From Mycobacterium florentinum (lineage in GTDB: Bacteria > Actinomycetota > Actinomycetes > Mycobacteriales > Mycobacteriaceae): a stretch of DNA of 64,000 nt. The first letter of the stretch is position 1; every line of letters begins with the position of its first letter. The stretch covers positions 2,294,001 to 2,358,000 of the forward strand of contig NZ_AP022576.1 of the NCBI RefSeq assembly GCF_010730355.1, read 5' to 3'. Under the pieces are notes generated by a model. It was not told where the DNA came from. It searched no databases and saw only the letters and a list, made by a program, of their open reading frames with translations. A program made the position numbers and the translations under genes. Of this stretch, positions 10,205 to 19,537 are shown piece after piece.

Positions 10205-11206
10205 ATGACCACGCGAGGCCGAACTGCCACATCGGACGGCAGTGCATGGACGACGGCGAAAACGCTCGACGACTTCGCCATGCTGTGCTGCCCCGAACCC
10301 CACCTCACATTGCGCAGCAACCCAGACTCGTTTTCCCTGGGCCAGCGCGCCGGTGGCGTCGGTCCGGTGACCCTCTCCGAACTTGTGGTCAGCACCGACA
10401 CGTCGCTGGATTGCGGTGAGCGGTGCAGCGGCTACCGCGTCAATGTGCTGCAGTCGGGACGCTTCGAGTCGACGCACCGGGGTTCTGTCCAGGACGCGGG
10501 CGGTGGCCGTGTTGCCGTATACCTGCCGGAGGGCCACACCACGGCACGGTGGATGGCGGGCACCCGGATGCTCGGGGTCAAGCTCGACCGAAACGCTGTC
10601 GACGACGCGCTGAGCGACGCGCTGGGCCGGCAGGTGACTTCGCAGATCGACCTCGCACCTTATCTATCGACCGCGACGGCGGCGGGTCGCGGCTGGATCA
10701 GCATGTTGTTGCTGCTCTACGAACAGATCGCCCGTCCCGACAGCCTGTTCAATCAGCCACTGGTCGGCTTGCCGTTCGCCGACAGCCTGATTCGTGGATT
10801 CCTGCTCGCCGCCAACCATCCCGATCGCGATGCCGTCGCGGCCGACGCGCCCCGGCCCGCACCGCGCACCATCCGCGCCGCGCTCGAGATCATCGACGCG
10901 GAGGCGGATCAACCGTTGACGGTCTCGGTGCTGGCCGAGCGCAGCTATGTCAGCGTCCGCTCGCTGCAGCAGGGCTTCCGCGACTACCTGGACGTTTCTC
11001 CGATGGAGTATCTGCGGCAGGTGCGGCTGCGCCGGGCACACGACATGCTGCTCGACTCGGACCCGTCGCACGTGACCGTTGCTTCGGTCGCATGCCGGTG
11101 GGGCTTCACGAACCCGGGGCGCTTCGCCACCGCACATACCCAGCGATACGGCGAATCTCCGTCAGAGACGTTGCGTCGCAAAGCTTTCCCCAAGGACCGT
11201 CGATAG
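10205..11206 (+). CDS. AraC-family regulator (paralogue 1)
   Basis: The N-terminal ~200 residues form an AraC-like ligand-binding domain (TLDDFAMLCCPEPHLTLRS, then a beta-rich region). Residues ~225-330 hold two HTH motifs (LTVSVLAERSYVSVRSLQQG and VTVASVACRWGFTNPGRFAT, with the GESPSETLRR end). The start is the ATG at 10205, nine bases after a TAACCT -10 box and without a ribosome-binding site, so the mRNA may be nearly leaderless. It converges on paralogue 2 with 32 bases between them; a 60-base tract in their HTH regions differs at one base. The effector is unknown. Confidence 0.88.
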   Translation: MTTRGRTATSDGSAWTTAKTLDDFAMLCCPEPHLTLRSNPDSFSLGQRAGGVGPVTLSELVVSTDTSLDCGERCSGYRVNVLQSGRFESTHRGSVQDAGGGRVAVYLPEGHTTARWMAGTRMLGVKLDRNAVDDALSDALGRQVTSQIDLAPYLSTATAAGRGWISMLLLLYEQIARPDSLFNQPLVGLPFADSLIRGFLLAANHPDRDAVAADAPRPAPRTIRAALEIIDAEADQPLTVSVLAERSYVSVRSLQQGFRDYLDVSPMEYLRQVRLRRAHDMLLDSDPSHVTVASVACRWGFTNPGRFATAHTQRYGESPSETLRRKAFPKDRR

Positions 11207-11238
11207 GGCAGCGCAGCAGTGCGGCGAACCGCGCGCCG

Positions 11239-12222
11239 TTATGCGCTGCGGCGCAACGTCTCCGACGGTGACTCCCCGTAGCGAGCGCTGTGGGCGGTGG
11301 CGAACCTGCCGAGATTGGTAAATCCCCATCGGTAAGCGACCGAGGCCACGGTGACGCGAGCGGGGTCGGATTCCAGCAGCATCTGGTGTGCCCGGCCCAG
11401 CCGGACCTCGCGCAGATACGCCATCGGCGTGATGCCGAGGTGATCGCGAAACGCCTGCTGCAGCGTGCGGACGCTGACGTAGCTGCGCTCGGCCAGCACC
11501 GAGACCGTCAACGGTTGATCCGCCTCGGCCTCGATGACGTCCAGCGCGGCCCGCACGGCGGGCGGCGCCGGCTCGGGCGCGTCGGCGTCCAATGCGGCCC
11601 GGTATGAGTGATCGGTCGCGAGCAGGAGGCCGTGGACCACGCTCTCGGCGAACGGCAGTCCGACCATGGGCTGCTGCAGCGGGCTGCCCGGCTCGAATAG
11701 CTGCTCGGCAAGTAGCGACACCATTTTGATCCAGCTGCGGACCGCTTGATCGGTGGTCATCATGACGGGCTGGCAATCGATTTGCGAAGTGATGGAATGC
11801 CCCAGCGCACCCGCGAGTGCCTCTTCGACGGCCTGCCGATCGATCATCACCGCCAGCAGACGGCCGGCGTAACGGGAGATACCGGCCTTGCCCTCCGGCC
11901 GATACACCCGGACCGAACTCGCTTTCGAGACGACGGGGCTACGGCCATCTCTGGTCGCCCACGACGCCGCGATCGGCACGGTGACGTGATAATGCGGACG
12001 AATGTCACCGCCGTTCACCCACACGTCGTCGTGAAAATCAATGTCCAGCAAGGTGATCGGCCCGAGGCGACGCACCCGGTGCGTGAACGAGAACGCGTCG
12101 GTGTCGACGGTCGGCCCGATTTCGGGCCACCACTGACACGGTGAATCCGGTCGGCCGTTGCGCAGCTCGGCAAAGTCGTCGACTGACCGCACCGCGACCC
12201 ACGCGTTGTCCTCTGCGGTCAC
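11239..12222 (-). CDS. AraC-family regulator (paralogue 2)
   Basis: It has the same two-domain design as its neighbours: an N-terminal effector domain starting VRSVDDFAELRNGRP and a C-terminal double HTH (LTVSVLAERSYVSVRTLQQA; VTVASVAYRWGFTNLGRFAT). I place the start at GTG 12220-12222, seven bases after a GGGAGG site; an earlier GTG at 12244-12246 is possible. The HTH half is closest to paralogue 1 (near-identical DNA over 11467-11526), while the end of the domain (FTNLGRFA.AHSARY) also matches paralogue 3. Its targets are probably local flavoenzyme genes, which is inference. Confidence 0.88.
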   Translation of the reverse strand: MTAEDNAWVAVRSVDDFAELRNGRPDSPCQWWPEIGPTVDTDAFSFTHRVRRLGPITLLDIDFHDDVWVNGGDIRPHYHVTVPIAASWATRDGRSPVVSKASSVRVYRPEGKAGISRYAGRLLAVMIDRQAVEEALAGALGHSITSQIDCQPVMMTTDQAVRSWIKMVSLLAEQLFEPGSPLQQPMVGLPFAESVVHGLLLATDHSYRAALDADAPEPAPPAVRAALDVIEAEADQPLTVSVLAERSYVSVRTLQQAFRDHLGITPMAYLREVRLGRAHQMLLESDPARVTVASVAYRWGFTNLGRFATAHSARYGESPSETLRRSA

Positions 12223-12307
12223 TCGGGTACCTCCCATTCGACTCACGATAGTGCTCGTGTCCCGCGGTCCGGCCAGGTCAAAGTTCCTCCCGGCTGGGAG
12301 GCGGGAC

Positions 12308-13345
12308 CTAACACGGGCGAGCGGATCTCAGGTGAATCCGTTCTTCGGCGGTGAGGCGTTGGAACGCCCTGCGGCGCAGGGTCTCCGTCGGCGTCTCGCG
12401 GTAACGCGCGGAGTGGGCCGCGGCGAACCGGCCGAGATTGGTGAAGCCCCAGCGGTAGGCGACCGAGGCGACGGTCACCTGCGACGGGTCCGACCTCAGC
12501 AGCGCCTGGTGGGCTCGCCGCAGCCGGACCTCGCGCAGATAGGCCATCGGCGAGGTGTCCAGGTGACGCTGAAATCCCTGTTGCAAAGTCCGCACGCTGA
12601 TGTGGGTACGGGTGGCGATCGACGTCAAGGTCAGCGGTAGATGCGCCTCTTCTTCGATGATTTCGATCGCGGATCGAATCGCGCGGGGTGCGAACAGCCG
12701 AACGTCTTTGGCAAGAGCTTCGCGGTGGGGATGGTCGGCCGCGAGTAGAAACCCGCGGACCAGGCTGTCGACGAACGGCAATCCGACCAGCGGCTGGTTC
12801 AGCACACTGTCGGGCCGGAAGACCTGTTCCTTGAACAGCGCCAGCATGTTGATCCAGGTTCGGGTCGGGGCGGAATCGGTGGACATGATGGGCGAGAAGT
12901 CGGGTTGGGACATCACCTGCCAGCCCAGTGCATCGCTGAGCGCATCGTCGACGGCCGAACGTTCGAGTTTGAAGGAGATGCATCTGGTACCGGCAGCCCA
13001 TTTCCCGGTAGCGCGTCCCTGCGGTGGGTACACGGTGGCCGCACCCGGCCCGCCCGCGAAGGAAAGACCCCGATAGAACCCCTCGGTGTGTCCCGTCCGC
13101 AGCACCACGATCCGATAGGCCCCGCACACCTCGCCGGCGTCCACCGACATGTCGGACCCGAGCGCGATTTCGGAGACGGTCGCCGCACCGAGTCGGCCCA
13201 CCCGGTGAGACATGCAAAACGAGTCGGGGTCGTCCAACAGGTGCATGTGGACTCGGCCGCAGCACACCCGGGCAAAGTCGTCGAACGTGATCGCCGGCTT
13301 CCAGATGTGCGCATTTGAGGCGTCCGCTGTCGGTGGTTCCGTCAT
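12308..13345 (-). CDS. AraC-family regulator (paralogue 3)
   Basis: 345 aa with an N-terminal effector domain (ITFDDFARVCCGRVHMHLLD) and a C-terminal AraC double HTH (LTLTSIATRTHISVRTLQQG; VTVASVAYRWGFTNLGRFAA). The ATG at 13343-13345 is preceded by an excellent GGAGGGAGG site, so the longer frame to 13465 is not used. It is the most diverged of the three AraC copies. It is divergent from the berberine-bridge-type oxidase, with 215 bases between the start codons, and is the best candidate regulator of that oxidase and the methyltransferase. Confidence 0.88.
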   Translation of the reverse strand: MTEPPTADASNAHIWKPAITFDDFARVCCGRVHMHLLDDPDSFCMSHRVGRLGAATVSEIALGSDMSVDAGEVCGAYRIVVLRTGHTEGFYRGLSFAGGPGAATVYPPQGRATGKWAAGTRCISFKLERSAVDDALSDALGWQVMSQPDFSPIMSTDSAPTRTWINMLALFKEQVFRPDSVLNQPLVGLPFVDSLVRGFLLAADHPHREALAKDVRLFAPRAIRSAIEIIEEEAHLPLTLTSIATRTHISVRTLQQGFQRHLDTSPMAYLREVRLRRAHQALLRSDPSQVTVASVAYRWGFTNLGRFAAAHSARYRETPTETLRRRAFQRLTAEERIHLRSARPC

Positions 13346-13473
13346 ACGGTCGCCTCCCTCCAATTCACTGATGCCCCTTCCGCAACCGCGTGCCAACAAG
13401 CTAGCGTTGCCGACCAAGGCCGCGCTATGCCGTGCTGGGGGCCGTGCGCGATCCGGCCAAACCACTGCGTAAT

Positions 13474-13479
13474 TAGGCT
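13474..13479 (+). promoter_or_regulatory. candidate -10 box for the flavin oxidase operon
   Basis: TAGGCT fits the mycobacterial TANNNT -10 pattern in the gap between AraC paralogue 3 and the oxidase. It lies nine bases before a GTG (13489) that could serve as a leaderless start, or about 80 bases before the SD-led ATG at 13561. No clear -35 is seen. Confidence 0.35.
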
Positions 13480-13560
13480 AGCCCCGATGTGGGCACATAC
13501 CTACCGCCTATCGTGGGTATCGTGCCGAGTGACCCGCCAATCGAAACCGGGAGTCCGCCC

Positions 13561-14994
13561 ATGGTGCACGCTGAATCCGTTCCCGCTCAGCGCTTTTCGG
13601 ATCATCAGCTCGCCGCGTTGGATGCTCGGCTGGACGGTGACATCGTGCACTGTCGGCACCCGGAGTATCAGCAAGCGCGTCGTATCTGGAACGCGATGAT
13701 CGACCGGCACCCCGCGCTGGTCGTCCGTTGCCGGACCGACGGCGATGTCGGCGCCGCAATCGAATTCGCCCGTGAGCACGCCGTCAGGTTGACCGTCAAA
13801 GGCGGCGGCCACAGTGTCGCAGGGCATTCCATGATCGACGGCGGCCTGGTGATCGATCTTAGTCGCATGCGCGATGTCACCGTGGACCCAGACGCCGGCA
13901 CGGTACGGGTCGGTGGCGGCTGCCTCCTCGCGGATATGGATCGGGCTACCCAGATCCACGGTTTGGCAACACCGGCCGGGGTGATGTCGGAGACCGGCGT
14001 GGCCGGGCTGGCACTCGGTGGCGGCGTCGGCTGGCTGACTCGTAAGCACGGTCTCACCTGCGACAACCTACTTTCGGCTCGGGTGATCCTGGCCGACGGC
14101 AGCCTGGCGCGTGCCAGCGCGGACGAGAATGCCGATCTGTATTGGGGCCTGCGTGGCGCGGGAACCAACTTCGGCGTGGTCACCGAATTCGAATTCACAA
14201 CACACGTTGTCGCCCAACCGCTTCCGGTCGGCACCGCACTATATCGACTGGACGAGGCTCCCGCCGCGATCGCACACTACGACCAGATGATGCGGCGCGC
14301 TCCCGACGACCTGAAGGTCGTGGTGTACTTGCGGCGTGCCTTCCCCGAACCGGGAGTGCCCGACGAACTTGTCGGCGAACCGGTGTGCGTGATGGTCAGC
14401 GTGTGGACGGGCGACGCCGCGGACGCCGAAGGTATCAACGAGGAACTGATGCGCGGTGCGCCGCACGTGTCCTCGTGCATCCGGGCGACGCCGTTCGTCG
14501 AGCTGCAATCGGTCAACGACGGCCTGCTGGGCCCGGGCGCCTGCAACTACACCAAAGGTGGTTATCTCGGTGAAATCACCGGAGACTGCATCGGCGCGTT
14601 GCTCGACTCGGCGCGGCGGCTGCCGTCGGCGATCTCGATGCTGGAGATCTCCTATCAGCACGGCGCCCAGGACCGGCTGTCGGAAGACGACACCGCGTTT
14701 CCGGACCGCCATGCCGATCATTTCCTCAATGTGCTCACCCGGTGGGACCCGTGCGACGATGGACGTCCCCATATCGATTGGGCACGAGAAACTTTCGCCA
14801 GGACATCCGACTGGCACAGCGGTGGGATCTACTCGAACTTCCTGGCCTACGACGACGACGCTCGGGTGCCCGACGCCTACCGAAACGGCAAATACGAGCG
14901 ACTGGCTAGGATCAAGACCACTTACGACCCCGACAATACCTTCAACAGCAATCCAAACATCGTTCCCGGCAACATGATTGAACGGCATATCTAA
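13561..14994 (+). CDS. berberine-bridge-type FAD-linked oxidase
   Basis: This is a secreted-type family but no signal peptide is seen. The FAD_binding_4 (PCMH) domain has VKGGGHSVAGHS, where His84 would carry FAD covalently, and GLALGGGVGWLTRKHGLTCD. The C-terminal BBE motif is YERLARIKTTYDPDNTFNSN. At the site where bicovalent members have Cys (around residues 141-142) the sequence is GVMSETG, so the flavin should be singly attached. Such enzymes oxidise alcohols, amines or sugars, often in natural-product pathways. The start ATG 13561 has GGGAG seven bases upstream; GTG 13489 is the alternative. The stop precedes the methyltransferase GTG by one base. Confidence 0.85.
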   Translation: MVHAESVPAQRFSDHQLAALDARLDGDIVHCRHPEYQQARRIWNAMIDRHPALVVRCRTDGDVGAAIEFAREHAVRLTVKGGGHSVAGHSMIDGGLVIDLSRMRDVTVDPDAGTVRVGGGCLLADMDRATQIHGLATPAGVMSETGVAGLALGGGVGWLTRKHGLTCDNLLSARVILADGSLARASADENADLYWGLRGAGTNFGVVTEFEFTTHVVAQPLPVGTALYRLDEAPAAIAHYDQMMRRAPDDLKVVVYLRRAFPEPGVPDELVGEPVCVMVSVWTGDAADAEGINEELMRGAPHVSSCIRATPFVELQSVNDGLLGPGACNYTKGGYLGEITGDCIGALLDSARRLPSAISMLEISYQHGAQDRLSEDDTAFPDRHADHFLNVLTRWDPCDDGRPHIDWARETFARTSDWHSGGIYSNFLAYDDDARVPDAYRNGKYERLARIKTTYDPDNTFNSNPNIVPGNMIERHI

Positions 14995-14995
14995 C

Positions 14996-16039
14996 GTGCA
15001 CCTGGGCATGATCCCGGACGACCCGACCGAATGGAAGGCGCTGGTGTCACGACAACTACCGTTGCCATTCTTCGAAACCCACTTCGCATTCGGCCGCGCA
15101 CGCGCGATCATGGCCGCAACCAAACTCGGTGTGTTCGAGTCACTGAGCCGGTGTGCGGCGACCCCGGCCGAAGTCGCCGAACGGTGCGGAACGGATACGT
15201 TCGCGACGCGGCAGCTGCTGGTCGCCCTCGCCGGATGTGAGTACCTGGTGTACCGCGATGGCCGGTACGCACTGACGCCGACCGCACGCACCTGGCTGCT
15301 GCCGGAAAGCCCCTGCTCGATTGTCGATGCGGTGCTCTTCGCGTTCGACGAGTGGGAGCTCATGATGCACGTCGAAGATTATGTGCGTACCGGGATCCCC
15401 CTCGAGCTGCACCAGACCATGACCGGTGTGCAGTGGGCACATTACCTGCGGGCCATGCGGGCACTGGCCGGCCTGACGGCGCACGAAGTCGCGCAGTTCG
15501 TCCCGGTGCCGGGCGGTGCCACCGACATGATCGACATCGGTGGTGCGCACGGGCGTTACTCGGTTGCCTTGTGCCGCCGTCATTCCCAATTGCGTTCGGT
15601 GGTCCTGGACGTGCCCGAGGCCGTCAGGGCCGCGGCGCCGCTGTTGGCGACCGAGAACATGGGTGCCCGCGTCGTCCACCTCGAAGCCGACGCGCTGACG
15701 CATGATTTCGGTGTCAGGACCTACGACGTGGTTTTGTTGTGCAATCTCGCCCGACACTTCAGTGCCGCGGAGAATGCGCTGTTGTTCCGGCGATTGGCGC
15801 GCGCCCTGCGGCCACGTGGCGTTTTCGCGGTGATCGAGCCCCTGCGCCTCGAGATAGGGGATAGCGCAAGCCAATTCACCGCGCTGAACGAGCTGTACTT
15901 CGGAGCGACCAGCCGCTCCGGGACATGGACCGCGCGTGACACCGCGGGCTGGCAGCGGGCGGCCGGGCTGGAACCGGCGGCCGACCCGGTCACACTGAGC
16001 GGCGGCGATGTCGGCCTACATATCGCGACGAAGATCTAA
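14996..16039 (+). CDS. SAM-dependent O-methyltransferase (plant COMT-like family)
   Basis: The N-terminal dimerisation/winged-helix part (GRARAIMAATKLGVFESLSR; PAEVAERCGTDTFATRQLLV) is typical of small-molecule O-methyltransferases. The SAM-binding motif is DMIDIGGAHGRYSVAL (about residues 170-185), followed by LRSVVLDVPEAVRAAAPLL. The GTG at 14996 starts one base after the oxidase stop; a TTG at 14978 or ATG at 15008 are alternatives. Translation is thus coupled to the oxidase, suggesting a two-step oxidation and methylation of a small, perhaps phenolic, molecule. The gene converges on lpqB with only three bases between the stop codons. Confidence 0.82.
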   Translation: MHLGMIPDDPTEWKALVSRQLPLPFFETHFAFGRARAIMAATKLGVFESLSRCAATPAEVAERCGTDTFATRQLLVALAGCEYLVYRDGRYALTPTARTWLLPESPCSIVDAVLFAFDEWELMMHVEDYVRTGIPLELHQTMTGVQWAHYLRAMRALAGLTAHEVAQFVPVPGGATDMIDIGGAHGRYSVALCRRHSQLRSVVLDVPEAVRAAAPLLATENMGARVVHLEADALTHDFGVRTYDVVLLCNLARHFSAAENALLFRRLARALRPRGVFAVIEPLRLEIGDSASQFTALNELYFGATSRSGTWTARDTAGWQRAAGLEPAADPVTLSGGDVGLHIATKI

Positions 16040-16042
16040 CGT

Positions 16043-17800
16043 CTAGCCCGGCAGCACCGGAGCGGCGCCGCCGGTCATCAAGCCCGGGACGTCCGACCAG
16101 GTCTGCTGACTTTCCGGTGCGGACGCCGAATACTGCAGCACGCCTTGCGGAGCCGCGACATAGACGGTCGACGGGTTGGCCGCGATCGCGGTCAGCGGAA
16201 TCTGCAAACCGTGCGCCGGGGCGTCGGAGTTCACCCCGTCGAGGTTCACGTACGAGACCGGATGGGCGAGGTCGTTGCGGGTCACCACCATGTCGTCGCC
16301 GGTGCGCCAGTACAGGGACACCACCGTATTGCCCAGCCCGAAACCCAACCGCCGGGGATAGGTCAGCGCGTACTGCCCGGCCTGGGTCTGCTCGACACCG
16401 GCGAGAATGACCTCGCCGCCGATCACCATCGCGGCCCGCGTGCCGTCGCGGGACAGTTGCAGGTCGCTGATCGGTCCCGGGAACTTGCTCGCCACCGCCC
16501 CGGAATCCACCGGGAGGCGCGCGGGTTGCCCGGATGCCGGTTCCTGGATGGCCCGCAACACGTTATTGCCGTCCACCACCACCCATACCGCGTCGTCCAG
16601 CGCCCAGCTGGGACGCGACAGGCTGTGCCCGTCGGCGGATTGAACCGCCTCGCCACCGAGATCACCGATCCACAACGACTCCGCCATGTCCGGAGCGCCG
16701 CGGTGCAGGGTCACGACGGACGCCACCTGCCGCCCGCTGCGCGACAACGCGGCCAGCGTCTGGTCGCCCATCCGGCCGAACGCGCCGGGCACCGTGCTGG
16801 TCCGCTGCCCGTCCAGGCCGACCAGCGATCCGTTGATCAGCGCGTGCAGCCCCGCGCCGGCGCCATCGGCCACGCCCGGGTCGGTGGCGGCGACGTCTGA
16901 GGTGGTCCACCCTTCGGCGAACCTGTCGTCCAGCGGCGCGCCGTCGGCATTGATCACATACGGGCCCCGGATGTCGGCTCGGGCCAGCGTCCAAATGATC
17001 TGCGCGGCAAGCAATTGCCTACTGTGCGGGTCGGTGGTGGAGAGCTTCTGCAGATCGATGCGGGCACCGCCGTAGCCCCGCCCGATCCCGTTCTTGCCGC
17101 CGTCGGCCCGGGTCACCGGACCGCGTAGCCGCAGCGGCGGGGCGAGCAGGTTGCGTACCGTGTGCGCCATCTCGGGCCGCGGTCCGGCCAACAGCTTGGA
17201 GATGAGTTCGGTGGGCAGCTGATCGTGATCGGAGACCGCGACATAGCGCGGGTCGGGCACCACCGTCTTGCCGGTCGGGTCGGCGAAGTACAGCGTGTTG
17301 CGCTTATAGGTGGCCTGAAACTGTTGCCAGTCCAGGAAGACGCCGTTGGGCAGTTTGTCGATTCGCCAGCCGCCGGACGTCTTGACCAACTCGATCGCGC
17401 CGGGATCGGGCAGCACGCCCTCGGCCGTTTCGAACACCCCGACGTCGGACAGCGAGCCCAGGATGTCGGCCCGCATGGTCGCCGAAACACGTTCGGCGCC
17501 ACGGGTTTCGACAAACACCACGTGGTCGATCAGCAGTGCGCTACCGGCGTCGTCCCAGGAATTGGATGCCGACTGGGTGAGGAACTGCCGCGCCGCCAGG
17601 TGCCGGTTCGCCGGATCGGCTGTGGCCTTGAGGAATTCGCGGAGCAACACGTCGGGATCCATGCCGGGGGTCGGTTTGGGCAGGTTCGACGGTGCGGGCC
17701 GCTCGACGGTGCCGATGGCCTGCGGCGCCGACGTGCTCGGAACCCCCGCGCAGCCGGCGAGCAGCACCGCGAGCACCGCGACGTAAAGCCGCCGCATCAC
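16043..17800 (-). CDS. lpqB: lipoprotein LpqB, MtrAB accessory protein
   Basis: The protein starts with a lipoprotein signal ([11 protein letters not shown]; the lipobox LAGC puts the lipidated Cys near residue 17). The extracellular part has a GerMN-like domain (about 75-210) and a C-terminal beta-propeller-like region. LpqB interacts with the MtrB sensor domain and affects MtrA signalling and antibiotic tolerance in mycobacteria. The 585 aa length is normal. The GTG start overlaps the mtrB TGA (GTGA), giving the conserved mtrA-mtrB-lpqB operon. An adjacent ATG at 17795-17797 is the alternative start. Confidence 0.95.
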   Translation of the reverse strand: MMRRLYVAVLAVLLAGCAGVPSTSAPQAIGTVERPAPSNLPKPTPGMDPDVLLREFLKATADPANRHLAARQFLTQSASNSWDDAGSALLIDHVVFVETRGAERVSATMRADILGSLSDVGVFETAEGVLPDPGAIELVKTSGGWRIDKLPNGVFLDWQQFQATYKRNTLYFADPTGKTVVPDPRYVAVSDHDQLPTELISKLLAGPRPEMAHTVRNLLAPPLRLRGPVTRADGGKNGIGRGYGGARIDLQKLSTTDPHSRQLLAAQIIWTLARADIRGPYVINADGAPLDDRFAEGWTTSDVAATDPGVADGAGAGLHALINGSLVGLDGQRTSTVPGAFGRMGDQTLAALSRSGRQVASVVTLHRGAPDMAESLWIGDLGGEAVQSADGHSLSRPSWALDDAVWVVVDGNNVLRAIQEPASGQPARLPVDSGAVASKFPGPISDLQLSRDGTRAAMVIGGEVILAGVEQTQAGQYALTYPRRLGFGLGNTVVSLYWRTGDDMVVTRNDLAHPVSYVNLDGVNSDAPAHGLQIPLTAIAANPSTVYVAAPQGVLQYSASAPESQQTWSDVPGLMTGGAAPVLPG

Positions 17801-19488
17801 AGGCTCCGCTCGGCGTGCTCGGGTTGGCGCGCATGCTCCTTGCCCGGCGGTTGCCCGGGCTCCCCGGCCGGCGGGGCCGGTTGCGGTATCGGTTTCATCG
17901 GCAACGGGCTGGTGGTGACCTTGTGGCCGCGGATCAGCGGAAGCGTCAGCCGGAAGCAGGCGCCCTGACCGGGCTCACCCCACGCCTCCAGCCGGCCCTG
18001 GTGCAGGCGGGCATCCTCGACGCTGATCGCCAGACCCAGCCCGGTCCCGCCGGAGCGCCGCACCCGCGACGGGTCCGAGCGCCAGAACCTGCTGAACACC
18101 AGCTTCTCCTCGCCAGGCCGCAACCCCACCCCGTAGTCGCGGACCGTGACAGCGACGGTGTCCTCGTCGACGCCCATCCGGATCCGCACCGGTTTGTGCT
18201 CGGCGTGGTCGATGGCGTTGGCGATCAGGTTGCGCAGGATGCGCTCCACCCGCCGCGGATCGACCTCGGCGATCACCTCTTCGGCGGGCATGTCCACCAG
18301 CAGCTCGATGCCGGCGTCTTCGGAAAGGTGGCCGACATTGCCCAGCGCGCTCTGCACCGTCGTGCGCAGATCGACCGCCTCCACCGACAGTTCGGCCACA
18401 CCCGCGTCGTGCCGGGAGATTTCCAGCAGGTCGTTGAGCAGCGTCTCGAAGCGATCGAGCTCGTTGACCATCAGCTCCGTGGAGCGCTGCAGGGTCGGGT
18501 CGAGCTCGGAGCTGTGGTCGTAGATCAAGTCGGCGGCCATCCGCACCGTGGTCAGCGGTGTACGCAGTTCGTGGCTGACGTCGGAGGTGAACCGGCGCTG
18601 CAGGTTGCCGAACTCCTCGAGCTGGGTGATCTGCCGCGACAGACTCTCGGCCATGTCGTTGAACGACACCGCCAGTCGTGCCATGTCGTCTTCACCGCGC
18701 ACCGGCATGCGCTCGGACAGGTGCCCCTCGGCGAACCGCTCGGCGATCCGCGACGCCGAGCGCACCGGCACCACCACCTGGCGCGATACCAGCAGCGCGA
18801 TCCCGGCCAGCAACACCAGCAGCACCGCGCCGCCGGTGATCATCGTGCCGCGCACCAGCGTGATCGTGGCCTGCTCACTGGCCAGCGGGAAGATCAGGTA
18901 CAGCTCCAGGTTGGCCACCTGCGACGACGCCGGCGTGCCGACGATCAGTGCCGGTCCCGAGAAGCCTTCGGTGTGCACCGTGGCGTACTGGTAGGCCGCC
19001 TGCCCGGCCTTGACGAAGCCGCGCAATGAGGCGGGCACCTGGTCGACCGGTCCGGCGGCGGTCGCGGCGCGCGGGCCGTCGCCCGGCACCATCAGCACCA
19101 CGTCGAACGCACCGGCAAGACCGGGACCAGAGGACGGATCGGTTTTCGATGTCAACGTGTTGCGGGCCAGCTGCAGGCTGCTGTCCAGCGAGCGTGTCTC
19201 CTCGCCGTTGACGATCCCGCCGACCGTCGTGCGCGCCCGTTCGATCTGCTCGACGCCCGCCTTGACCTTGACGTCAAGAACGCGGTTGGTGACCTGGCTG
19301 GTCAGCACGAAGCCGAGCGCCAAGATCACGGTCAACGACAATCCGAGCGTCAACGCCACGACTCGCAGTTGCAGCGAACGGCGCCAGGCAATGCCGACGG
19401 CTCGACTCAGCGCACTCATGCCCCGAGTCATGGGGCCGGTGCGCCCCCAGCGGTGACCGTGAATACGTCGCCGCGAGCCCCAGATCAA
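17797..19488 (-). CDS. mtrB: sensor histidine kinase MtrB
   Basis: This is the membrane sensor of the MtrAB system that links envelope growth and cell division. TM1 is about residues 41-63, an extracellular sensor follows, and TM2 is about 232-252 ([18 protein letters not shown]). A HAMP region and the HisKA motif [17 protein letters not shown] with the phospho-His come next, then N-box [10 protein letters not shown]1 DYGVGL and G2 [10 protein letters not shown] proline-rich tail ends the protein. Length 563 aa, close to the M. tuberculosis protein. It begins 49 bases after mtrA and overlaps lpqB. Confidence 0.96.
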   Translation of the reverse strand: MIWGSRRRIHGHRWGRTGPMTRGMSALSRAVGIAWRRSLQLRVVALTLGLSLTVILALGFVLTSQVTNRVLDVKVKAGVEQIERARTTVGGIVNGEETRSLDSSLQLARNTLTSKTDPSSGPGLAGAFDVVLMVPGDGPRAATAAGPVDQVPASLRGFVKAGQAAYQYATVHTEGFSGPALIVGTPASSQVANLELYLIFPLASEQATITLVRGTMITGGAVLLVLLAGIALLVSRQVVVPVRSASRIAERFAEGHLSERMPVRGEDDMARLAVSFNDMAESLSRQITQLEEFGNLQRRFTSDVSHELRTPLTTVRMAADLIYDHSSELDPTLQRSTELMVNELDRFETLLNDLLEISRHDAGVAELSVEAVDLRTTVQSALGNVGHLSEDAGIELLVDMPAEEVIAEVDPRRVERILRNLIANAIDHAEHKPVRIRMGVDEDTVAVTVRDYGVGLRPGEEKLVFSRFWRSDPSRVRRSGGTGLGLAISVEDARLHQGRLEAWGEPGQGACFRLTLPLIRGHKVTTSPLPMKPIPQPAPPAGEPGQPPGKEHARQPEHAERSL

Positions 19489-19537
19489 TGGCGGCGCTCC
19501 TCATCTTCGCGACGTCCTACACCGGCGCCGCCGCGGA

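Noticed and set aside
6428..16039. Mobile element or prophage carrying the accessory block
   Set aside because: No integrase, transposase, tRNA site or terminal repeat is visible; the base composition by eye matches the surroundings.
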